A DNA stretch of 64,000 nt from Parapedobacter sp051400755 (lineage in GTDB: Bacteria; Bacteroidota; Bacteroidia; Sphingobacteriales; Sphingobacteriaceae). Shown here piece by piece: positions 9,527-18,399 of this stretch. Under the pieces are notes generated by a model that was given only the letters and a program-made list of their open reading frames with translations, was not told the origin of the DNA and ran no database searches. Within the stretch, counting starts at the first letter, position 1; the number at the start of each line of letters is the position of its first letter. Where the stretch lies: assembly GCF_051400755.1 (NCBI RefSeq), contig NZ_JBLFFL010000001.1, positions 248,001 to 312,000 of the forward strand. The letters are read 5' to 3'. The translations under genes were made by a program, and so were the position numbers.

Positions 9527-10645
9527 TCATGCCTCGCGGGTGCGCGAAGAGAGTGGCCTGCGCATGAGCTGTAGGTCGGAATGCACCATCTCTTTCACCA
9601 GCGCATCAAGGCTATACCGGGGCTTCCAGCCCAGCGTTGACCGTGCTTTGGATGCATCACCGATGAGCAGGTCAACCTCCGTGGGCCGGTAATAGGTTGG
9701 GTCTACTTTTACAATCGTCCGTCCGAATTTTAGGTGCTCCGGGTCGATTCCCAGTTCACCCAAACGATTTTCATCGGCATCAATGATCACCCCCCGCTCA
9801 CGCTCCCCCTTGCCGCTAAATTCTACCTCGATGCCCAGTTCCGCAAAACTCATTTTCACAAATTCCCGGACGGTGGTGGTTACGCCTGTAGCGATGACAT
9901 AATCTTCCGCTGTTTCCTGCTGCAACATCAACCACATTGCCTCTACATAATCCTTGGCGTGTCCCCAATCTCGCTGGGCAGAGAGGTTGCCCAAAAACAA
10001 CCCATCTTGCAGCCCCAGGGCTATTCGCGCCACCGCACGCGTGATCTTGCGGGTTACAAACGTCTCTCCACGGATGGGACTTTCGTGATTGAACAGTATG
10101 CCATTGCATGCATAGAGGTTATACGCTTCCCGGTAGTTGACCGTAATCCAATACGCGTATAACTTAGCCACAGCATAAGGACTCCGCGGATAAAAAGGGG
10201 TGGTTTCGTTTTGCGGCACTTGCTGCACCAGTCCGTACAGCTCCGATGTGGCCGCTTGGTAAAAACGGCACTTTTTGCCTAAACCAAGCAGCCGGATAGC
10301 TTCCAACACCCGAAGCGCCCCCACCCCATCCGCGTTTGCCGTGTATTCGGGTGTATCAAAACTTACTTTGACGTGGCTTTGCGCGGCTAAGTTGTAGATT
10401 TCATCTGGCTGGGTCTCTTGAACGATGCGGATAATATTGGTCGCATCTGTAAGGTCACCGTAGTGCAGCGTGAAAAGACGGTTGGATTCGTGGGGATCTT
10501 GATATAGATGATCAATGCGGTCCGTATTGAATAAGGAGCTCCTGCGCTTCAGGCCATGCACGGTATAGCCCTTATTGAGCAGCAATTCGGCCAAATACGC
10601 GCCATCTTGCCCCGTCACGCCGGTTATAAGCGCCGTTTTCGACAT
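9527..10645 (-). CDS. gmd: GDP-mannose 4,6-dehydratase
   Basis: Converts GDP-D-mannose to GDP-4-keto-6-deoxy-D-mannose, precursor of GDP-fucose, GDP-rhamnose and related sugars for surface polysaccharides. 372 residues, extended SDR fold: NAD(P)-binding ITGVTGQDGAYLAELLLNKG at the N terminus, the RRSS loop typical of Gmd, the catalytic YxxxK in YPRSPYAVAKLYAYW, and NHESPIRGETFVTRKITRA near residue 187. Length is normal for the family. It follows rmlA by 9 bases on the same strand. No fcl/GDP-fucose synthase follows, so the final sugar is undetermined. Confidence 0.95.
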   Translation of the reverse strand: MSKTALITGVTGQDGAYLAELLLNKGYTVHGLKRRSSLFNTDRIDHLYQDPHESNRLFTLHYGDLTDATNIIRIVQETQPDEIYNLAAQSHVKVSFDTPEYTANADGVGALRVLEAIRLLGLGKKCRFYQAATSELYGLVQQVPQNETTPFYPRSPYAVAKLYAYWITVNYREAYNLYACNGILFNHESPIRGETFVTRKITRAVARIALGLQDGLFLGNLSAQRDWGHAKDYVEAMWLMLQQETAEDYVIATGVTTTVREFVKMSFAELGIEVEFSGKGERERGVIIDADENRLGELGIDPEHLKFGRTIVKVDPTYYRPTEVDLLIGDASKARSTLGWKPRYSLDALVKEMVHSDLQLMRRPLSSRTREA

Positions 10646-10654
10646 CGATCAATC

Positions 10655-11524
10655 CTAATTACGCCTCAGCACCGATTTCAATAAATATTGTCCGTACCCG
10701 CTCTTCAGCAACGGCTGTGCAATGGTCTCCAATTGTTGCGCGTCGATGTAACCCATGCGGTAGGCAACCTCTTCGATGCAACCGATCTTCAGTCCCTGCC
10801 GTTCCTCGATGACCTGCACGAACTGACCCGCCTGCATCAGGGAGGCAAATGTGCCGGTATCCAACCAAGCCGTGCCACGACTGAACACGCCGACCCGTAG
10901 TCGCCCCTGCTGGAGGTACACTTTGTTGACGTCCGTGATTTCGTATTCACCGCGGGCCGAAGGCTGGATGCTTTTTGCAATTTCAATCACCGAGTGATCG
11001 TAGAAATACAAACCCGGCACCGCGTAGTTTGATTTGGGATGCGCTGGCTTTTCTTCGATGGATACCACATTGCGTGCTTCATCAAATTCGACCACACCGT
11101 AGCGTTCCGGATCGGATACGGGGTAAGCAAATACAACCCCGCCTTCGGGGTCCGCACTCTGCTGCAACAAACGCGATAGTCCCTCCGCATGAAAGATGTT
11201 GTCGCCCAGTATCAATGCAACGTTATCCGTTCCAACGAATTCTTCTCCAATCACAAAGGCCTGCGCCAGTCCATTGGGCACCTCCTGCACAGCGTATGAA
11301 AAGGAACAACCTAATTGTGCGCCGTCGCCCAGCAATTTACGAAAAGCGGGCAAATCATGAGGTGTGGAGATGATCAGCACTTCCCTGATACCCGACAACA
11401 TCAGCGTAGATAAGGGATAATAGATCATCGGCTTATCGTACACGGGCATAAGCTGCTTGCTTACAGCCAATGTCAACGGATGCAAACGGGTGCCCGAGCC
11501 CCCTGCTAAAATAATACCTTTCAC
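10655..11524 (-). CDS. rmlA: Glucose-1-phosphate thymidylyltransferase
   Basis: Makes dTDP-glucose from glucose 1-phosphate and dTTP, the first step of dTDP-rhamnose synthesis. 289 residues, full length. The nucleotidyltransferase signature GIILAGGSGTRLHPLT starts at residue 3, followed by KQLMPVYDKPMIYYPLSTLM, ALILGDNIFH and the EEKPAHPKSNYAVPGLYFYD region. The start codon is GTG, directly abutting the TAA of the upstream DUF2911 gene, which implies translational coupling. rmlB, rmlC and rmlD are not in this window, so the rest of the pathway lies elsewhere. Confidence 0.95.
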   Translation of the reverse strand: MKGIILAGGSGTRLHPLTLAVSKQLMPVYDKPMIYYPLSTLMLSGIREVLIISTPHDLPAFRKLLGDGAQLGCSFSYAVQEVPNGLAQAFVIGEEFVGTDNVALILGDNIFHAEGLSRLLQQSADPEGGVVFAYPVSDPERYGVVEFDEARNVVSIEEKPAHPKSNYAVPGLYFYDHSVIEIAKSIQPSARGEYEITDVNKVYLQQGRLRVGVFSRGTAWLDTGTFASLMQAGQFVQVIEERQGLKIGCIEEVAYRMGYIDAQQLETIAQPLLKSGYGQYLLKSVLRRN

Positions 11525-12046
11525 TTATTTTGCGGCTTTCACGGCAAACGCCACAGTGACGTCTCCCCAATACAACGTCACGGCACCTGTTTTGTCGGCC
11601 TTAATAGTAAACTGTTCGACCAATGCTCCGCCAGCAGACGGTGTAGCCGTTACCCGCAGGGCATCCTGGGTTTCATCATACTCCGTACCTGACTGATCCC
11701 ATGTTTTATTGAAAATAAACGTCATGCTCTGCTCATCGGGTATGGAATACAGGCTGTACTTCCCGGCGGGGAGCGGTTGACCCTGGATCAACACATCTTT
11801 GTCCACTTCAAAGGTAGTGGCCTCGTTAGCACCGGTACGCCAAACTTTGCCAAACGGGGCGATATCCACACCCAATTGGCGGCCCTTCAACGAGGGCTTG
11901 CTGTAATGGATTTCGATCGTGACACCGTCAGCCGTTGTCACCTTCGTGCTATCGGGGGGGCTTGGTCGTTTGCTCTTATCCTGCTGGGCAAAAGACAGTG
12001 TCGACATCGACACGACGAGCAGAACTGCTAAAATACTTGTTTTCAT
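11525..12046 (-). CDS. Secreted DUF2911 protein
   Basis: 173 residues with a Sec signal peptide (MKTSILAVLLVVSMSTLSFA, cleaved before QQDKS). The mature part matches DUF2911, a Bacteroidota/Planctomycetota domain of unknown role, recognised by the segments IEIHYSKPSLKGRQL, GKVWRTGANEATTFEVDKDV and LPAGKYSLYSIPDEQSMTFI. Its stop codon touches the GTG of rmlA, so the two are probably cotranscribed although a functional link to sugar nucleotides is not obvious. Periplasmic location is inferred from the signal peptide. Confidence 0.85.
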   Translation of the reverse strand: MKTSILAVLLVVSMSTLSFAQQDKSKRPSPPDSTKVTTADGVTIEIHYSKPSLKGRQLGVDIAPFGKVWRTGANEATTFEVDKDVLIQGQPLPAGKYSLYSIPDEQSMTFIFNKTWDQSGTEYDETQDALRVTATPSAGGALVEQFTIKADKTGAVTLYWGDVTVAFAVKAAK

Positions 12047-12079
12047 ACAATTTAAATTTATGGGTTTACAAAAATAGGG

Positions 12080-12622
12080 TTAAAGCCGCTCGAAATTAAA
12101 CACCAGGTATCCTACCTGACCATCCAACTCCAGGGGCATCCGCAATGTCAGTTGCTGTTCATCGGCATAAGACATATCAAGCCGATAACCTGCCGTCACA
12201 TTGCTCGGTTTATCACCGGGATAAATCTTCTTAAACTGGAATTGGGGTTCGCCGTTATCCTTGCCCGGATTGTAAATCGACCAAACGATGTTGCGCACCG
12301 CTCCCGGGGCGCATAATGTCCCTTCCGTATTGAATGTGATGGTTCCCCGTCCATTATTCGGCAGGTTCCAAACACTTCCGACGAAGCATTCCGCCGGCGC
12401 TTCTTCAAAAATAGTTTTGACGGAATACGCTGTCGGAAAATTTTCTTTGTCTATCGAATGCAGTGTCCACTGCCCTTTGATACCGTTGCGCCATGCCGCG
12501 GCTGAAGGCCCTCCCGCTGCTTCGGAAGTCCCCCCGGTTGCCGCACCTTGCTGAGAAGCGCATGACATGCAAAGGATAGACGCGGATACGAGGGCAGCGA
12601 CGATAACTAATAACCTGTTCAT
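12080..12622 (-). CDS. Lipocalin-like lipoprotein
   Basis: 180 residues. An N-terminal signal sequence leads to Cys residues near position 20 (ASILCMSCASQQG), a plausible lipoprotein signal, followed by a Gly/Ala-rich linker. The body begins WRNGIKGQWTLHSIDKENFP and ends VGYLVFNFERL, resembling the lipocalin-like domain of Sphingobacteriaceae lipoproteins. Ligand unknown. It lies 33 bases upstream of the DUF2911 gene on the same strand and may be the first gene of that unit. Confidence 0.65.
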   Translation of the reverse strand: MNRLLVIVAALVSASILCMSCASQQGAATGGTSEAAGGPSAAAWRNGIKGQWTLHSIDKENFPTAYSVKTIFEEAPAECFVGSVWNLPNNGRGTITFNTEGTLCAPGAVRNIVWSIYNPGKDNGEPQFQFKKIYPGDKPSNVTAGYRLDMSYADEQQLTLRMPLELDGQVGYLVFNFERL

Positions 12623-12706
12623 AATTTAAACGAAATAAGAAGGTGTAAAGATAATGGATTCCCTTATAATTTTATTGTTTTTTATCTGCCATATAGGATA
12701 ATCATG

Positions 12707-12714
12707 TATGTTTG
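12707..12714 (+). promoter_or_regulatory. -7 box for the small membrane protein gene
   Basis: TATGTTTG matches TAnnTTTG and lies 30 bases before the ATG at 12744. No -33 TTG at standard spacing is visible. Its position supports the start at 12744 over the in-frame ATG at 12708, which overlaps the box. Confidence 0.35.
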
Positions 12715-12743
12715 TGTGCGCAAGGCGTCATGAACTGTTTTGT

Positions 12744-13079
12744 ATGACTAACACGTCCAAAAACCATACCATCAGCAAATTTATCGCTAAATTATTGGTG
12801 CGGCTATTTATATTGCTGCTATTGTTTGCACTGGCGCCGTTTGTGTTTGAAAAAAAAACCGCGAGACCTTTGGAGCAAACATTCGTATATATGGAGCACA
12901 AGTGGGCCCTCATTTTTCCAGGGCTGCTTTTCCTGAGCTTCTTCGTACTGCTCGTCTTAACGCTTCGACATCGATACCAACAGACCGACCTGAATTGGAT
13001 GTTGTCATTGAACACGGCCCTGCTGGTTGTTTATGTCGTTATGCTGTATGTCAGGCTCTATCCGCTGATCTTCGGCTGA
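12744..13079 (+). CDS. Small membrane protein, function unknown
   Basis: 111 residues beginning MTNTSKNHTISKFIAKLLVR. Three hydrophobic helices are visible: about residues 18-35 (LLVRLFILLLLFALAPFVF), about 54-73 (LIFPGLLFLSFFVLLVLTL) and about 84-105 (MLSLNTALLVVYVVMLYVRL). No recognisable motif. It precedes a YbhN-type membrane protein gene by 55 bases, but that gene has its own -7 box. No function proposed. Confidence 0.6.
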   Translation: MTNTSKNHTISKFIAKLLVRLFILLLLFALAPFVFEKKTARPLEQTFVYMEHKWALIFPGLLFLSFFVLLVLTLRHRYQQTDLNWMLSLNTALLVVYVVMLYVRLYPLIFG

Positions 13080-13108
13080 GATGAATCATCTTAGTCATTA
13101 CCTTTTTA

Positions 13109-13116
13109 TACCTTTG
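13109..13116 (+). promoter_or_regulatory. -7 box for the YbhN-type gene
   Basis: TACCTTTG matches TAnnTTTG, 18 bases before the ATG at 13135. A -33 TTG at normal spacing is not evident. Confidence 0.4.
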
Positions 13117-13134
13117 GGGTTTTATCCATAGACG

Positions 13135-14082
13135 ATGGCTCAAAATAAAATATGGCGCACAACCAAGACGGTGCTTAAAATCAGCGTGACCGCCGTGGCG
13201 CTGTATTGGGTGTTCAACAAAGTAGAACCCAAGGACCTGAAGGAAGCATTGGTCCATTCCAACCCGATATTTCTGGTGCTGGCCTTCATCGCATACGCAT
13301 GCTCCATCGTCATCGCCTCCTCCCGATTGAATAGCTTTTTCGGCAACACCGGTCTGGATCTGTCCGAACGCTATAATTTCAAACTCTACCTGCTGGGTTC
13401 GTTTTACAACCTGTTCTTACCGGGCGGCGTGGGTGGCGATGGTTATAAAATCTACTTCCTGCGGCGCAAATTCAAGGTCCAGGGCCGTCAACTATTGTCT
13501 GCCGTATTTTTTGATCGCCTCAGCGGATTCTGGGCGCTGTGCTTGATTATTTCTGCGCTTATCATATTCATGCCCCACCTGCGCATCCCGCGCGAAATCC
13601 CCATCCTCGCCGTCGCAGTAGGCACTGCCGCCTATTACTTGGTTTTGCGGAGGTATTTCGCGGTCTATAGCCGCCACTTCATGGTCACGCACCTAAAAGC
13701 GTTGGGTGTCCAATCCATGCAAGTGATCTGTGCGATCTTCCTGCTCTACGCATTGGGCTTTGAAGGCAAGTTTGCTCCCTATTTGTTTATGTTTTTGCTT
13801 TCATCTTTGGTCGCCGTTGTCCCATTCACCGTGGGCGGATTAGGTGCGCGGGAGATGGTTTATATTTATGGCGCCCAATATTTCTATATCCACTTAGACG
13901 ATCATTTGGCGGTACTCTTCAGCTTGCTGTTTTACCTGACGTCGGCGGCGGTGGCGGCCCTGGGTGCGTATTTTATTTTCCGTCCGCAGGGATTGGGTGA
14001 AGACCGGCTGCCGACCACCGAAGAAGCCGAAATGGGCACAACGGCATACGAGGAAGAGGAAGCAAGCAATCCAAAAAATTAG
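13135..14082 (+). CDS. YbhN/LPG-synthase-TM-type membrane protein
   Basis: 315 residues with about eight hydrophobic segments, matching the lysylphosphatidylglycerol synthase transmembrane (UPF0104/YbhN, flippase-like) family. Diagnostic pieces are the LYLLGSFYNLFLPGGVGGDG segment near residue 82-101, FDRLSGFW and the C-terminal VVPFTVGGLGAREMVYIYG. The acidic cytoplasmic tail (TTEEAEMGTTAYEEEE) is unusual but harmless. It lacks the soluble synthase domain of MprF, so a lipid or glycolipid transport or flipping role is more likely than lysyl transfer (inference). Two bases separate it from the next gene. Confidence 0.8.
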   Translation: MAQNKIWRTTKTVLKISVTAVALYWVFNKVEPKDLKEALVHSNPIFLVLAFIAYACSIVIASSRLNSFFGNTGLDLSERYNFKLYLLGSFYNLFLPGGVGGDGYKIYFLRRKFKVQGRQLLSAVFFDRLSGFWALCLIISALIIFMPHLRIPREIPILAVAVGTAAYYLVLRRYFAVYSRHFMVTHLKALGVQSMQVICAIFLLYALGFEGKFAPYLFMFLLSSLVAVVPFTVGGLGAREMVYIYGAQYFYIHLDDHLAVLFSLLFYLTSAAVAALGAYFIFRPQGLGEDRLPTTEEAEMGTTAYEEEEASNPKN

Positions 14083-14084
14083 GC

Positions 14085-14792
14085 ATGGCAAACATTGTGA
14101 TTAGTGGCGCCAGTAACGGTATCGGTTTCGAAGCCGCAAGGGCACTGGCCACCCCCGAAAACCAACTGGTGGCGTTGGCGCGCTCCGAGGAAGGTCTGCA
14201 TAACCTGCGGGAGGCTGCCCTCCGGCACAACGCCAAATCCCTTATCCATGTCTTGCCGTTTGACATCGTCAGCGGCGACTATCCAAGGGTGCTGCTGCCA
14301 TTCGTAGCGGAAAAGCTTGGCGGCCGGATAGATACGCTGATCAACAACGCCGGATCACTGGTCAACAAACCGTTTGAGGAAACTTCTGTAACCGAATTTT
14401 CAGACATGCTGCAAAGCAATTTTCTCGCCCATGTGCGCATGATCCAACACCTATCGCCGTGGATGCCGCCCGGGAGCCATATCGTCAATATCGGCAGCAT
14501 GGGCGGATTCCAAGGCAGCGTGAAATTTCCGGGATTGGCCGCTTATTCGGCCAGCAAGGCCGCGCTGCATACCCTCACCGAATGTCTGGCGCTGGAATTT
14601 GCAGATAAAGCGATTAAAATAAATTGCTTAGCTTTGGGTTCCGCGCAAACAGAAATGCTAAGAAAAGCGTTTCCACAATACCAATCGCCGGTGACCGCTG
14701 CGGCGATGGGCGAGTACATCGCCCATTTTGCCCTTACCGGACATCGGTTGTTCAATGGAAAAGTGTTGCCGGTGGCAGTCACCACGCCCTAG
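14085..14792 (+). CDS. Short-chain dehydrogenase/reductase
   Basis: 235-residue classical SDR. The Rossmann cofactor motif is ISGASNGIG at residues 5-13, the structural NAG motif appears in LINNAGSLVNKPF, and the catalytic Ser/Tyr/Lys are in NIGSMGGF and YSASKAAL. The downstream SAQTEM segment corresponds to the substrate-side loop. Substrate unknown. It starts two bases after the YbhN-type gene stop, so the two are almost certainly cotranscribed and probably coupled. Confidence 0.88.
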   Translation: MANIVISGASNGIGFEAARALATPENQLVALARSEEGLHNLREAALRHNAKSLIHVLPFDIVSGDYPRVLLPFVAEKLGGRIDTLINNAGSLVNKPFEETSVTEFSDMLQSNFLAHVRMIQHLSPWMPPGSHIVNIGSMGGFQGSVKFPGLAAYSASKAALHTLTECLALEFADKAIKINCLALGSAQTEMLRKAFPQYQSPVTAAAMGEYIAHFALTGHRLFNGKVLPVAVTTP

Positions 14793-14817
14793 CGGGGCAT
14801 CGATTAACCGAAAAGAG

Positions 14818-15306
14818 ATGAAAACACGGCATTCGCTCCGATTATTGGCAGCAGCCATTATCATGATGATGGCCTATTCCTGCCGGAATGAAACCCGGGA
14901 AGATGCCGAAGAAATAGCAAAGGACGCGGTATCGCCTTCCCTTCCTTATATCGCCTTTTTTGATGCGCAATCCGAACAGCTCGAAGCCAGAAAAAATCCA
15001 GCTTTTGACCATTCTCTGCTCAATGTTGACGCATTGACCCAAGCGCTCATCACCAATTATCCCGAGATCACCCCAAAAGTAGCGAAAATAGCCAACGACA
15101 CCCTCTACTTGGAGATTACGGATGCACAGTATCTTACCCAGCAGATGGGATCATCCGGCGCTCAGATGTATCTATTGGAGGCAACCTACGCTTACACCGA
15201 ACTCACCGACATCAATGCGGTCCATTTCAGTTTTAAAGAGGGCGATCATGCCTCACCCGGCACCTTCACCCGTGCGCATTTTGAGACGGTTGCACCTGTT
15301 CATTAG
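14818..15306 (+). CDS. GerMN-like lipoprotein, function unknown
   Basis: 162 residues. The N terminus (MKTRHSLRLLAAAIIMMMAY then SC at residues 21-22) is a lipoprotein signal with the lipidated Cys at about 22. The C-terminal half, with the sequence YLTQQMGSSGAQMYLLEATY followed by AYTELTDINAVHFSF, has the look of a GerMN domain (a small alpha/beta fold seen in sporulation and cell-surface proteins). Start chosen at 14818, 25 bases after the SDR stop. Role unknown; membership of the 13.1-15.3 kb transcription unit is likely. Confidence 0.6.
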   Translation: MKTRHSLRLLAAAIIMMMAYSCRNETREDAEEIAKDAVSPSLPYIAFFDAQSEQLEARKNPAFDHSLLNVDALTQALITNYPEITPKVAKIANDTLYLEITDAQYLTQQMGSSGAQMYLLEATYAYTELTDINAVHFSFKEGDHASPGTFTRAHFETVAPVH

Positions 15307-15346
15307 CCGTCTTTCAGCATCAGCAAACCCGCCAGCTGCTACATGA

Positions 15347-15377
15347 TTTGCCAGTCGCTGTTTAAATCCTATCTTTG
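15347..15377 (+). promoter_or_regulatory. plsC promoter
   Basis: TTTG (15347-15350), 19-base spacer, TATCTTTG (15370-15377): an exact Bacteroidota consensus. Transcription would start near 15383, about 25 bases before the plsC ATG, giving plsC independent expression. Confidence 0.7.
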
Positions 15378-15407
15378 CTGCAAAAAACCAGCTCGGTATC
15401 TATTGCA

Positions 15408-16145
15408 ATGAAGAAAATTTTGGGCTATATCCTTTCCCCTGTTTTTTATTTACTTTTTGGCATCGTTATCACCGTGTTCCATCCGATCCAATGGCTGTGT
15501 CTCAAACTCGGCGGCTATCAGGCACACAAGAACGCGGTGGATGTACTCAACTGTTGCTTGGTAGCCTGCTATTATGTATTAGGCAATACGGTGAAATTCA
15601 GCAACAAACAGCAGCTCCCGACGGACAGGCCTATCCTTTTTGTGGCCAACCATCAGAGCATGTACGATATCCCACCGTTGATTTTTTTCCTGCGTAAGCA
15701 TCACGGCAAGTTCATTTCCAAAATCGAATTGACCAAAGGCATTCCGAGCATTTCCTTCAACCTCCGCCATGGGGGGGCAGCCAACATCGATCGTAAAGAC
15801 CCTAAGCAGTCCATTGCAGAAATCCTGAAGCTGGCCAACAACATGAAAACCAAAAATTGGTCGGCTTTTATCTTTCCAGAAGGCACCCGTGCGAAGACCG
15901 GAAAAATCAAACCGTTTAACGTGGGCGGCATCGCTACGATCCTGAAAAAAGTCCCCAACGTGTTGATTGTGCCCGTAGCCATCAATCATTCATGGGAAAT
16001 GGTCCGTTACGGATTTTTCCCGCTCAACACATTGACGCGCATGTCATGGGAAGTGCTTACGCCCATTGAACCCCAGGGCCTGGGCACGGAAGAGGTGGTC
16101 GCTCAGGTTGAAGCCAGCATCAAGGAAAAGATTGCACTCAATTAA
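15408..16145 (+). CDS. plsC: 1-acyl-sn-glycerol-3-phosphate acyltransferase
   Basis: Adds the second acyl chain to lysophosphatidic acid to form phosphatidic acid in the inner membrane. 245 residues from MKKILGYILSPVFYLLFGIV, whose N terminus is a membrane helix. The PlsC signature is complete: NHQSMYDIP (the HX4D catalytic motif), then FISKIELTKGIPSI, the AANIDRKD region and the FPEGTRAKTG substrate motif. Start at 15408 fits the promoter at 15347-15377. It overlaps the 3' end of the convergent glycosyltransferase gene by 8 bases. Confidence 0.92.
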   Translation: MKKILGYILSPVFYLLFGIVITVFHPIQWLCLKLGGYQAHKNAVDVLNCCLVACYYVLGNTVKFSNKQQLPTDRPILFVANHQSMYDIPPLIFFLRKHHGKFISKIELTKGIPSISFNLRHGGAANIDRKDPKQSIAEILKLANNMKTKNWSAFIFPEGTRAKTGKIKPFNVGGIATILKKVPNVLIVPVAINHSWEMVRYGFFPLNTLTRMSWEVLTPIEPQGLGTEEVVAQVEASIKEKIALN

Positions 16146-17271
16146 CCCGCCGTCCTTTCCATTGATACTTTCCCATGTTGCCCGCTATGCCGATGTATAC
16201 CAAATAGATCACATGCAGCACGGTCAATACAGGCAGATAACCCAATAGATCGACCCGCTTCGCAAAGCGGCAGATCGGATACAAGAAGAACAGCTCGACA
16301 AGCAATTTCAACACGACAGCCGCAGCGAATACCGGCCACATCGTAACATCGACAAAAAGCATGGTCATGCCAGCCACCAACAATAACGCATTGAATAGCC
16401 AAATGGCTATGCCCAACGCCACAATCCCTTTGTTCTTATAGTGTGTGCTCTTAGATGCCCAGCGCCTGCGTTGTTGGATAAACTCCTGCAAATTCCGCTT
16501 CGCATCGGTATAGACAATCGCGTCTCTCGACTTGCAAAAACCAATGTTGTCGGGATACTTCGCCGCTACTTTATGCAAAAACAATTCATCGTCACCCGAC
16601 GCCAAATGGTCAATCCCGTTGAATCCGCCCATTTCATAAAACACATCACGGCGATAGGCTAGGTTAGCCCCGTTGCAGGTAGAGGGCCGACCGTGCCCGA
16701 TACCCGCGGCTCCCAAGCCGATCAGGTAGAGAAATTCCAAGGTCTGCAACTCCTCAAAAAAACCGCGTTGCTCCGAGTACACCACGGGCGAAGACACCAG
16801 GTAGCTCCCATGCGCTTCGGCATACGCGATCACCGAGGCCAGCCAGCCGCCCCCCATTCGGCAGTCGGCATCTGTGGTAACGATAAACTCGCCGGTGGCC
16901 ATGGCCATGGCGGTAGATATCGCTTTCTTCTTATACGAATTGAGCGGTTCGGTCTCATTCAGTTTCAGCAGCTTCACGCCTCGGGAAGCAAACGACTCCA
17001 CAATCGCAGAGGTATTGTCCGTGGAGTGATCGTCTACCACAATGATTTCGAGCAATTCCGCGGGAAAATCCTGTGCCAATATTGCAGAAAGTGTGCGCCC
17101 GATATTGGCCTCTTCATTTCTTGCCGCGATCAGCACGCTGACCCTCGTGCTGGGCGAGCCCTTCGTTGCCACGAACGGCAAGGCCAGCCATCCGGTCCGC
17201 ATGTAACATACCAATACCGCGTATATTCCAGTGAATACCGCCAGGGTGATACTAGTTAGCAGTGTCGCCAA
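16138..17271 (-). CDS. Membrane glycosyltransferase, family 2
   Basis: 377 residues. An N-terminal membrane helix is followed by a GT-A domain with VSVLIAARNEEANIGRTL, the nucleotide-binding VVDDHSTDNT, the DXD-type TTDADCRMG, the SGDDELFLHKV acceptor region and a QRRRWASKS motif of the (Q/R)XXRW type seen in processive family 2 enzymes. At least three hydrophobic helices close the protein. It probably extends or transfers sugar at the membrane. Its start overlaps the end of the upstream YbhN-type gene by 20 bases, a tight operon pair suggesting that the two act on the same glycolipid (inference). Confidence 0.87.
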   Translation of the reverse strand: MATLLTSITLAVFTGIYAVLVCYMRTGWLALPFVATKGSPSTRVSVLIAARNEEANIGRTLSAILAQDFPAELLEIIVVDDHSTDNTSAIVESFASRGVKLLKLNETEPLNSYKKKAISTAMAMATGEFIVTTDADCRMGGGWLASVIAYAEAHGSYLVSSPVVYSEQRGFFEELQTLEFLYLIGLGAAGIGHGRPSTCNGANLAYRRDVFYEMGGFNGIDHLASGDDELFLHKVAAKYPDNIGFCKSRDAIVYTDAKRNLQEFIQQRRRWASKSTHYKNKGIVALGIAIWLFNALLLVAGMTMLFVDVTMWPVFAAAVVLKLLVELFFLYPICRFAKRVDLLGYLPVLTVLHVIYLVYIGIAGNMGKYQWKGRRVN

Positions 17272-18247
17272 AGAAATTAATTTTTAAAACAAACACGGAA
17301 CCCAAGATGGCCGGCAAGATAAGGTTTATAAACCAGATGCACGAAGCAATCGCCATTACGGCGATATCCTGACCGGTGATATGCGCATAGAGATAGCTCG
17401 CCGTGACACTCCTTACCCCAAAATCAAACAAGTCTAACGTGGGCAAAGCGGATTGCACAAAAAACAGGATAAAGATCATCAACAGCATGGGCATGAATCG
17501 GATATCCGGAATAATGACCAACATCAGTATGCAATACTGCGAAGTGAAGATGGCAAACCTTGCCAACGAGTTGAGGAAAACGACCGTCAATTCTCGCGGA
17601 CTATAGCGGGTCAGTATTTCAAAAAAACGCTGAAACCGCTTGAGGAAACCGATTCGTTTGATCCAGGAACTGATCCACCTCACGTTGAAATACAACGTCA
17701 GGAAAAACCCGGCATAGGCAATTGCCAATAACCACAATGCCACACCGGCGATGATGCTGATGTCAAAAAAGCGGTTGACAAACCAAGCGATGCTAAGCGA
17801 TCCGGCCACGCTTGTCATGACCAACTGCGCCAATGCGCCCACCCCCATCGCTACCGCGCCGAAAATACGCTTACGCGGTTTGAGAAACATCACGCGTCCG
17901 CCATATTCACCGATCCGATTCGGGGTGAAGATTGCCCACGTGAGCCCGCAGAATACAGACTGTACGGCTTTCCATAAACTAATCCGCTCAACGGGACGGC
18001 AGAGATAACGCCATTTTACCGCCTCCAGCAGCCAATTGGCAAACATCATCAAGACGACGACCGACAACGTGGTGATCACCGTGAATGTGCCGAGGGAATG
18101 CATCAGCCGCTTAAATTCCTGTAAATTCTGATGGTTATTGAGCTTGCGGTATAGCACCCATGCCACCAGAAGCAGAATGGTAACCTTGAGTACGATGCCC
18201 AGTATTTTTTTCGTGCCGTTGCCCAAACCTGATGATTTAGCGTGCAA
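17252..18247 (-). CDS. YbhN/LPG-synthase-TM-type membrane protein (second copy)
   Basis: 331 residues with about eight membrane helices, same broad family as the protein at 13135-14082 but clearly diverged. Family segments include FCGLTWAIFTPNRIGEYGGR near residue 95 and the C-terminal LPTLDLFDFGVRSVTASYLY. Upstream gene of an overlapping pair with a family 2 glycosyltransferase. GT2/YbhN pairs are common in prokaryotes and are thought to deal with lipid-linked sugars. Start at 18247 is an ATG; another in-frame Met is not near. Confidence 0.8.
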   Translation of the reverse strand: MHAKSSGLGNGTKKILGIVLKVTILLLVAWVLYRKLNNHQNLQEFKRLMHSLGTFTVITTLSVVVLMMFANWLLEAVKWRYLCRPVERISLWKAVQSVFCGLTWAIFTPNRIGEYGGRVMFLKPRKRIFGAVAMGVGALAQLVMTSVAGSLSIAWFVNRFFDISIIAGVALWLLAIAYAGFFLTLYFNVRWISSWIKRIGFLKRFQRFFEILTRYSPRELTVVFLNSLARFAIFTSQYCILMLVIIPDIRFMPMLLMIFILFFVQSALPTLDLFDFGVRSVTASYLYAHITGQDIAVMAIASCIWFINLILPAILGSVFVLKINFFGDTAN

Positions 18248-18399
18248 TGTTACTAAAATTTACGAGGCAAACCTAACACCATCATTTATGGAATCGGCCA
18301 TGAAATTTCATCCAAAAGGAAACGGGGAGATTTGATTCCCGTCGGATTACATAACGGCCGTTTTGTTTACGTTTTTGTTCACTTTTAATCCTTATCGTT

